Shown here one piece after another: positions 58,325 through 64,000 of a DNA stretch of 64,000 bases; position 1 is the stretch's first letter; the number at the start of each line of letters is the position of its first letter. The notes below the pieces were generated by a model. It did no database searches. It had not been told where the DNA came from and saw nothing but the letters and a program-made list of their open reading frames with translations. A program made the translations under genes and the position numbers. Origin of the DNA: Streptomyces niger (GTDB lineage Bacteria > Actinomycetota > Actinomycetes > Streptomycetales > Streptomycetaceae); the NCBI RefSeq assembly GCF_000718305.1, contig NZ_JOFQ01000008.1:372001-436000 (forward strand), read 5' to 3'.

Positions 58325-59791
58325 TCACTTGTTGCCGTCGAGTACCGCCTCCATGACCGCCTTGGCGACGGGCGCCGCCAGCTTGCCACCGGCGATGTCG
58401 CCGCGCAGGGTGTCGGAGCCCTCGATGACCACGGCGACGGCCACCGGAGTGCCCTTGTCGGTCTTGGCGTAGGAGATGAACCAGGCGTACGGGTTGTCCT
58501 TGTTGTCCTCGCCGTGCTGCGCGGTACCCGTCTTGCCGCCGACCGTCACGCCCGGGATCTGCGCGGTCTGGCCGGTACCGGTCTTCACGACCGTCTCCAT
58601 CATGTCCTGCAGCTTCTGCGCGTTCTCCGGCTTGAGCGGCTCGCTGAGCTTCTCCGGCTGGGTCTGCTGCAGGACGTTCAGGTTCGGCGCGACCAGCTTG
58701 TCGACCATGTACGGCTTCATCAGCGTGCCGCCGTTGGCGACCGCCGAGGCGACCATGGCCATCTGCAGCGGCGTGGCGCGGTTGGAGGCCTGCCCGATGC
58801 CGGCCATGGCGTTCTGCGGCCGGTTGTCCTTGGGGTAGACGCTGGCGTCCGCGCGGACCGGCGTGAAGTGCTCCTTGTTGAAGCCGAACTCGTTGGCTTC
58901 CTTGATCATCTTGTCGTTGCCGAGGTCGGCGCTGATCTTGCCGAAGACGCTGTTGCAGGACACCCGCAGCGCCTCGCGCAGGCTGGCGTCCTTGCAGGGG
59001 ATGTTGCCCTCGTTGTTCAGCGGCTGGTGCGCGGTGTCCGGCAGGTAGTAGGGCAGCGGCGAGTTCGTCTTCGCGTCGATGTCCGTGTACAGGCCGTTCT
59101 CCAGCGCCGCGGCCGCGGTGACGACCTTGAAGGTCGAGCCCGGCGGGTAGGTCTGGCGCAGCGCCCGGTTCAGCATCGGGTCGTCGGCGTTGTTCGCCTT
59201 CAGCAGCCCGTTGTACGCCTTGGAGTCGTCGTCGCTCATGCCGGCGAAGCTGGACGGGTCGTAGGACGGCGCGGAGGACAGCGCGAGGATCGCGCCGGTC
59301 TCGGGGTTGATGGCCGCGACCGCGCCCTTCTTGCCCTTCAGGCCGTCGTAGGCGGCCTTCTGCGCCTTCGCGTTGAGAGTCGTGACGACGTCGCCGCCCT
59401 GCTGCTTCTCGCCGGTGAACATGTCCACCGTGCGGCTGAAGAAGAGCTTGTCGTCGGTGCCGGTCAGGATCGGGTCGTACAGCTTCTCCAGCTGGTTGGC
59501 GTCGAACGCCTGCGAGGCGTACCCGGTGACCGGCGCCCACATGGGGCCGTCCTTGTACGTCCGCTTGTACTTGAAGTCGCCGCTGTCGGTGGTGGTCGAA
59601 CCGGTGACCGCCTTGTCGCCGACGATGATGTTGCCGCGGGGGATGCTGTACCGCTCGATGGCCACCCGGCGGTTGTGCTTGTCGTTCTTCAGTTCGTCGG
59701 CCTGGACGAACTGCACCCAGTTGACGCGCACGAGCAGGGCGAGGACGAGCAGGCCGCAGAAGATCGCGACCCGGCGCAGGGGCTTGTTCAC
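58325..59791 (-). CDS. pbpA: Penicillin-binding protein 2 / PbpA transpeptidase
   Basis: 488 aa. One N-terminal helix (VAIFCGLLVLALLVRVNWVQFV) is followed by a dimerisation domain and a transpeptidase domain with Ser-x-x-Lys in PPGSTFKVV, SCN in RVSCNSVFG and KTGT in GGKTGTAQ. It cross-links peptidoglycan made by RodA. GTG 59791 overlaps the rodA stop by 4 nt, so the glycosyltransferase and transpeptidase are made together. The size is normal for the actinobacterial PbpA. Confidence 0.95.
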   Translation of the reverse strand: MNKPLRRVAIFCGLLVLALLVRVNWVQFVQADELKNDKHNRRVAIERYSIPRGNIIVGDKAVTGSTTTDSGDFKYKRTYKDGPMWAPVTGYASQAFDANQLEKLYDPILTGTDDKLFFSRTVDMFTGEKQQGGDVVTTLNAKAQKAAYDGLKGKKGAVAAINPETGAILALSSAPSYDPSSFAGMSDDDSKAYNGLLKANNADDPMLNRALRQTYPPGSTFKVVTAAAALENGLYTDIDAKTNSPLPYYLPDTAHQPLNNEGNIPCKDASLREALRVSCNSVFGKISADLGNDKMIKEANEFGFNKEHFTPVRADASVYPKDNRPQNAMAGIGQASNRATPLQMAMVASAVANGGTLMKPYMVDKLVAPNLNVLQQTQPEKLSEPLKPENAQKLQDMMETVVKTGTGQTAQIPGVTVGGKTGTAQHGEDNKDNPYAWFISYAKTDKGTPVAVAVVIEGSDTLRGDIAGGKLAAPVAKAVMEAVLDGNK

Positions 59792-61185
59792 GGTCGGACC
59801 ACCTGGGTCATCTCGGCGTCGGTGGAGGGGGCGGGGGCCGGCGCCGGCCGGCGCGCGGTGTCGCTGATCCGGAGCAGGATCGCCACCAGCGCCCAGTTGG
59901 CGATGACGGACGAACCACCCTGGGCCAGGAACGGCATCGTCATACCGGTCAGCGGGATAAGCCCGGTGACACCGCCGGCGACGACGAAGACCTGCAGCGC
60001 GAACGCGCCGGACAGGCCGACGGCCAGCAGCTTGCCGAACGGGTCGCGGGCGGCCAGCGCCGTACGGATGCCGCGCTCGATCAGCAGGCCGTACAGCAGC
60101 AGGATCGCCATCAGACCGGCCAGGCCGATCTCCTCGCCGACGGTGGCCAGGATGTAGTCGCTCTTCGGCGCGATACCGCCGATGAGGCGCGAGTAGCCCT
60201 GCCCGAGGCCGGAGCCGAGGATGCCGCCGGAGCCGAAGGAGTACATGGCCTGCGCGGTCTCGGTGACGCCGCCGTTCAGCAGCTGCAGCGGGTGCAGCCA
60301 GTTGTCCACACGGGTCTTCACGTGGTGCTCGAAGGTGGCCACCGCGACCGCGCCGCCGCCGCTGAGCAGCAGACCGAAGACGATCCAGCTGGTCCGCTCC
60401 GTCGCCACGTACAGCATGATCACGAAGAGGCCGAAGAACAGCAGCGACGTACCGAGGTCGGTCTCGAACACCAGGATCATCAGACTCAGCGCCCAGATGA
60501 CCAGGATCGGGCCGAGGTCACGGCCGCGCGGCAGGTACAGCCCCATGAAGCGGCGGCTCGCCAGCGCCAGCGCGTCCCGCTTCACCATCAGGTAACCGGC
60601 GAAGAAGATCGCGATGATGATCTTCGCGAACTCACCCGGCTGCAGCGAACCCACACCCGGGATCGTGATCCAGATGCGGGCGCCGAAGCGGGCCGGGAAG
60701 AACACCGGCAGGATCAGCAGGACCAGCGCCGCCACCATCGAGATGTAGGTGTAGCGCTGCAGGACACGGTGGTCCTTGAGGAAGATCAACACACCCAGGA
60801 ACAGCGCCACGCCGAGCGTGGACCACATCAGCTGACCCGGCGCCATCGCCCCGCCCAGCTGTGGCGTGGTGATCTGCGGCTCCTGGTCCAGGCGCCAGAT
60901 GAACACCAGGCCCAGCCCGTTCAGCAGCGTGGCGACCGGAAGCATCAGCGGGTCCGCGTACGGCGCCCACTTCCGCACGACCAGGTGTGCGACGCCGGCC
61001 AACAGGCCGAGCCCCAGCGCGTAGCCGAGCACGCCGGCCGGCACCGTGTCTTCCTTGGCGAGCCCGACGTTGATGTAGGCGAACACCGGGATGATGACCG
61101 CGAAGACGAGCAGCGCCAGTTCGGTGTTCCGGCGGCTCGGGGCTCCGATCGTCCCGATGGTGGTGGTGTTGCTGGTACTGCTCAT
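59788..61185 (-). CDS. rodA: SEDS peptidoglycan glycosyltransferase RodA
   Basis: 465 aa, about ten to twelve helices. SEDS motifs include NGLGLVFIWRLDQEP, LQPGEFAKIIIAIFFAGYL, FETDLGTSLLFFGLF and the late PKSDYILATVGEEIGLAG. It polymerises lipid II with its partner PbpA. ATG 61185; pstP stops 23 bp upstream. The C-terminal tail is Pro/Ala-rich. Confidence 0.96.
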   Translation of the reverse strand: MSSTSNTTTIGTIGAPSRRNTELALLVFAVIIPVFAYINVGLAKEDTVPAGVLGYALGLGLLAGVAHLVVRKWAPYADPLMLPVATLLNGLGLVFIWRLDQEPQITTPQLGGAMAPGQLMWSTLGVALFLGVLIFLKDHRVLQRYTYISMVAALVLLILPVFFPARFGARIWITIPGVGSLQPGEFAKIIIAIFFAGYLMVKRDALALASRRFMGLYLPRGRDLGPILVIWALSLMILVFETDLGTSLLFFGLFVIMLYVATERTSWIVFGLLLSGGGAVAVATFEHHVKTRVDNWLHPLQLLNGGVTETAQAMYSFGSGGILGSGLGQGYSRLIGGIAPKSDYILATVGEEIGLAGLMAILLLYGLLIERGIRTALAARDPFGKLLAVGLSGAFALQVFVVAGGVTGLIPLTGMTMPFLAQGGSSVIANWALVAILLRISDTARRPAPAPAPSTDAEMTQVVRP

Positions 61186-61208
61186 GAGATCAACGGCCCC
61201 CTACGCCC

Positions 61209-62717
61209 TCACTGCTGGGTGCTGCAATTCTTTTCCAGCCGCTGCTGCTCCGCGGAGGGGGAGTTGCTGGTGGACGGCGTGGGAGTGGGGCTCGCGCTGT
61301 TCGTCGCGCTGCCCGGCTCGGCCGTGGAACTCGGCTGGGTCGCGTTCGGCTTGCTGCCGGCGGCCCGGCCCTCGCTCTTCTTGCGGGCGGCCTCCCGCTC
61401 AGCGGCCTCCCGCTGCTGCATGGTCTTGCACGCACCCGCCTGCTTGCCGAGCTCGCCGACCTTGGCCAGCGCCTGCGTCCGGCTGTCGACCGCGATCGTC
61501 TCCTCGACCTGCTTCCGCTGGTAGGCGGGCAGGTACTTGAGTTCGATCTCCGGGTGGTCCTGGTCGATCTTGTTCATGGAGAACCACGCCAGGTCCTGGC
61601 TGATGCCCTGGTACAAGGCCACATGCCCGCCCTTGGCACCCACGAAGTACTGCGACTGCGTCCAGCGATACCCCGCGTACAGACCGCCGCCGACCACGGC
61701 CAGGCACAGCGCGACGATCAGCGTCGGCTTGATCCACCGGCCGCGCCGTCGCGGCTGCGCGTAGTCCTCGTCGACGAACGCGCCGTACGCGCCCTGCGGC
61801 GGAACCGTCTCGGCGCCGCTCCCGGGCGGGCCGAAGCCGCCGGACTGCTGCGGGGGTACGTCACCGCGCCCCAGCTCGGCCGCGCGGCCCGCCGGGGTCT
61901 GCATGGCGCCGTCGTCGAACTGGTGCTGGTTCTCCGCGACCGCGCCCACGATCACCGGAGTGTCGTTCAGCTGGCCCGCGAGGGTGTCGGTGTCGTCGAC
62001 GTTCAGCACGTCGGCCACGATGCAGGTGATGTTGTCCGGGCCGCCGCCGCGCAGCGCGAGCTGGATCAGCTCCTGCACCGTCTCGTGCGGGCCCTGGTAG
62101 CTGGCGAGGGTGTCCTCCAGCGTCTGGTGGCTCACCACCCCCGACAGACCGTCCGAACAGATCAGGTACCGGTCCCCGGCGCGCACCTCTCTGATGGAGA
62201 GGTCCGGCTCGACGTGGTCACCGCTGCCCAGCGCCCGCATCAGCAGCGACCGCTGCGGATGCGTCGTGGCCTCTTCCTCGGTGATCCGGCCCTCGTCGAC
62301 CAGCCGCTGTACCCACGTGTGGTCCTGCGTGATCTGGGTCAGCGCACCGTCCCGCAGCAGGTACGCGCGGGAGTCGCCGACGTGCACGAGGCCGAGCCGC
62401 TGCCCGGTCCACAGCAGAGCGGTCAGGGTCGTCCCCATGCCCTCCAGCTGCGGGTCCTCCTCGACCATGACGCGCAACTGGTCGTTGGCGCGCTGCACGG
62501 CCGTGCCGAGCGAGGTGAGGATGTCCGAACCGGGCACGTCGTCGTCGAGCTGGACGAGGGTGGAGATGACCTCGGAGGAGGCCACCTCACCGGCGGCCTG
62601 GCCACCCATGCCGTCGGCGATGGCGAGCAGGCGCGGGCCGGCATAACCGGAGTCCTCGTTGCCCTCCCGGATCATGCCCTTGTGGGATCCCGCGGCAAAG
62701 CGCAGTGACAGACTCAT
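61209..62717 (-). CDS. pstP: PP2C-family Ser/Thr phosphatase PstP
   Basis: 502 aa. The PP2C domain starts LRFAAGSHKGMIREGNEDSGY, with the metal-binding ADGMGGQAAGE, the block LVHVGDSRAYLLRDG and the late CSDGLSG and GGPDNITCIV. A helix near residue 330 (PTLIVALCLAVVGGGLYAGY) leads to an outside part of about 155 residues with a helical KVGELGKQAGACKTMQQREAA and a Ser/Thr/Pro-rich end. It removes phosphates placed by PknB. ATG 62717 begins at the conserved MSLSLRFA; the frame runs further back without family likeness. Confidence 0.95.
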   Translation of the reverse strand: MSLSLRFAAGSHKGMIREGNEDSGYAGPRLLAIADGMGGQAAGEVASSEVISTLVQLDDDVPGSDILTSLGTAVQRANDQLRVMVEEDPQLEGMGTTLTALLWTGQRLGLVHVGDSRAYLLRDGALTQITQDHTWVQRLVDEGRITEEEATTHPQRSLLMRALGSGDHVEPDLSIREVRAGDRYLICSDGLSGVVSHQTLEDTLASYQGPHETVQELIQLALRGGGPDNITCIVADVLNVDDTDTLAGQLNDTPVIVGAVAENQHQFDDGAMQTPAGRAAELGRGDVPPQQSGGFGPPGSGAETVPPQGAYGAFVDEDYAQPRRRGRWIKPTLIVALCLAVVGGGLYAGYRWTQSQYFVGAKGGHVALYQGISQDLAWFSMNKIDQDHPEIELKYLPAYQRKQVEETIAVDSRTQALAKVGELGKQAGACKTMQQREAAEREAARKKSEGRAAGSKPNATQPSSTAEPGSATNSASPTPTPSTSNSPSAEQQRLEKNCSTQQ

Positions 62718-62846
62718 GCGCACCTCGCCCGTCGGCTCGGGGTACAGCCGGTCTCGCGCCACACTGCCCACCCTCCGGTCGGGAGCGCGCACAGGCCGGC
62801 CGAGTGGACCGCCGCGGCTCGCTCGCTCCGCTCGCTCATTGTCGTA

Positions 62847-63380
62847 CTACTTCCGCAGCTCGATGACGGTCTTGCCGATGCGGATCGGCGCTCCCAGCGG
62901 GATCGGCGTCGGAGTCGTCAGCCGGGTCCGATCGAGATACGTGCCGTTGGTGGACCCGAGGTCCTCGACGATCCACTGCCCGTCACGGTCCGGGTAGATC
63001 CTGGCATGCCGGCTGGACGCGTAGTCGTCGTCCAGCACGATCGTGGAGTCGTGCGCCCGGCCCAGCGTGATGGTCTGGCCCTGCAGGGCGACCGTCGTGC
63101 CCGTGAGGGTCCCCTCGGAGACCACCAGCTTGGTGGGGGCGCCCCGGCGCTGGCGGTTGTTGCCGCCGCGGCCGCTCTCCTGACGACGCTGCGCCTGCTG
63201 CGGCGGAGCCGCCTGCCGCTGTGCGCCCCGCGGTTCCTGGCCCCCGCGACGGGCGGCGCCGCGCTGTGTGACGCGCGTGCCGAACAGATCGCTGCGGATG
63301 ACCTGTACGGCCACGATGACGAACAGCCACAGTACGGCGAGGAAACCCAACCGCATGACCGTGAGGGTCAGCTCTGACAT
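62847..63380 (-). CDS. fhaB: FHA-domain protein FhaB (FipA)
   Basis: 177 aa. An N-terminal helix (LTLTVMRLGFLAVLWLFVIVAVQVI) anchors it; a basic Arg/Gln/Gly linker follows; the FHA domain has ITLGRAHDSTIVLDDDYASSRHARIY and DLGSTNGTYLD, the phosphothreonine-binding residues. In mycobacteria FipA/FhaB binds phosphorylated FtsZ partners. ATG 63380 is preferred; the frame is open further upstream but overlaps fhaA. It follows fhaA by 10 bp. Confidence 0.93.
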   Translation of the reverse strand: MSELTLTVMRLGFLAVLWLFVIVAVQVIRSDLFGTRVTQRGAARRGGQEPRGAQRQAAPPQQAQRRQESGRGGNNRQRRGAPTKLVVSEGTLTGTTVALQGQTITLGRAHDSTIVLDDDYASSRHARIYPDRDGQWIVEDLGSTNGTYLDRTRLTTPTPIPLGAPIRIGKTVIELRK

Positions 63381-63390
63381 TGCCCCCGCT

Positions 63391-64000
63391 TCACCCTTCG
63401 GCTTGCCGGTAAACGATGGTGGTGCTGCCCACGACGATCCGCGAGCCGTCGCGGAGCGTAGCGCGGGTGGTGTGCTGCCCGTCCACCACGATGCCGTTCG
63501 TCGACCCCAGATCCTGGATCGAGGACGGCGATCCGGTCCGGATCTCGCAGTGTCGGCGCGAGACCCCCGGGTCGTCGATGCGTACATCGGCATCGGTGCT
63601 GCGGCCGAGCACCAGCGTCGGGCGGGAGATCTGGTGGCGGGTGCCGTTGATCTCGATCCAGCGCCGGGTCTGGGCCGGCGGCTGCGGGCCGGCGCCGGGG
63701 CGCGAGGCCTGCGGCGCACCGGGCGGCGGGGACGAGGGCATGGGGGGCGGGCCCACGTGTCCGCCGCCGGGCCGACCGGCCCGGGCCGCGCCTGCCCCCT
63801 GTGGGGCGGCGCCTCCCTGCTGTGCCTGTGACGTGCTGGCGGCGAGAGTGCGGCTGCGCACGCGGTACAGGCCGGTGTCGAGGTCCTCCGCCTTTTCCAG
63901 GTGGACCTTGATCGCGCCCATGAACGTGTAGCGCTGCTGCTTGGCGTAGTCCCGCACCATGCTGGCCAGCTCGTCGCCGAGTTGGCCGCTGTAGGGGCTG
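63391..64000 (-). CDS. fhaA: FHA-domain protein FhaA, C-terminal part (5' end outside window)
   Basis: The frame is open to the window edge; 203 codons are visible. The first seen part, SGQLGDELASMVRDYAKQQRYTFMGAIKVHLE, belongs to the N-terminal DUF3662 domain. A Gly/Pro/Gln-rich linker follows, then an FHA domain with LVLGRSTDADVRIDDPGVSRRHCEI and DLGSTNGIVVDG. In mycobacteria FhaA binds the phosphorylated pseudokinase domain of MurJ and slows wall synthesis. The window ends within DUF3662. Confidence 0.93.
   Translation of the reverse strand, partial: SPYSGQLGDELASMVRDYAKQQRYTFMGAIKVHLEKAEDLDTGLYRVRSRTLAASTSQAQQGGAAPQGAGAARAGRPGGGHVGPPPMPSSPPPGAPQASRPGAGPQPPAQTRRWIEINGTRHQISRPTLVLGRSTDADVRIDDPGVSRRHCEIRTGSPSSIQDLGSTNGIVVDGQHTTRATLRDGSRIVVGSTTIVYRQAEG

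Overview
The window is GC-rich DNA from a streptomycete (Streptomyces or a very close relative). It shows the conserved gene order around the replication origin of a linear actinobacterial chromosome, a 45-codon rpmH, a class E sortase cluster and twelve perfect copies of the Streptomyces-type parS site GTTTCACGTGAAAC. Calls were made by reading motifs, gene order and inverted repeats directly; no database search was run.

Layout. Positions 1-17738 hold mostly envelope genes: a FemX-type ligase fragment, an alanine-racemase-like protein, a GT87-type glycosyltransferase, a bifunctional penicillin-binding protein, a PadR regulator with a palindromic operator, myo-inositol phosphate synthase, an MFS exporter with an in-frame TTA codon, CCA tRNA nucleotidyltransferase, a secreted DUF6049-like protein, the lipid II flippase MurJ and a pseudokinase. 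Positions 18091-21272 hold sigM-rsmA and trxB-trxA; trxBA has a perfect SigR-type promoter. Positions 21337-28113 (minus strand) hold a GNAT protein, a small membrane protein, parB, parA, rsmG, jag, yidC, yidD, rnpA and rpmH. Then come dnaA, oriC (about 19 DnaA boxes at 30632-31385), dnaN, a gnd-type dehydrogenase, recF, a DUF721 protein, gyrB, gyrA, a DUF3566 protein and tRNA-Ile.

Positions 41698-48284 are less standard: a DLW-39-type small protein, two paralogous secreted membrane-anchored proteins (one with a von Willebrand factor A domain), a Ser/Thr kinase with no outside domain, an HTH protein, tRNA-Ala and a DUF5324-like protein. Positions 48726-64000 hold a cyclophilin, a rhomboid protease, crgA, a DUF881 protein, three class E sortases around a pabA-type amidotransferase, and the pknB-pbpA-rodA-pstP-fhaB-fhaA cell-wall signalling cluster, the last gene cut by the window edge.

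How it works together. DnaA, DnaN, RecF and gyrase initiate and sustain replication at oriC. ParA/ParB and the scattered parS sites organise and segregate the origin. YidC, RnpA, RpmH and RsmG serve translation and membrane insertion. PknB, PstP, FhaA/FhaB, RodA, PbpA, MurJ and CrgA control peptidoglycan synthesis and septation.

Most important warning. Positions 22214-22274 are not biological. They are an Illumina Nextera adapter with an i5 index and part of P5, fused into the 3' part of parB. The C-terminal part of ParB is missing from this assembly, and the join at that point cannot be trusted.

Other points worth a second look: a convergent intergenic gap at 50409-50920 with three 23-bp direct repeats and four DnaA boxes; eight parS sites lying inside reading frames; a 44-bp hairpin element inserted in frame in pabA; and a duplicated dnaN 3' end.
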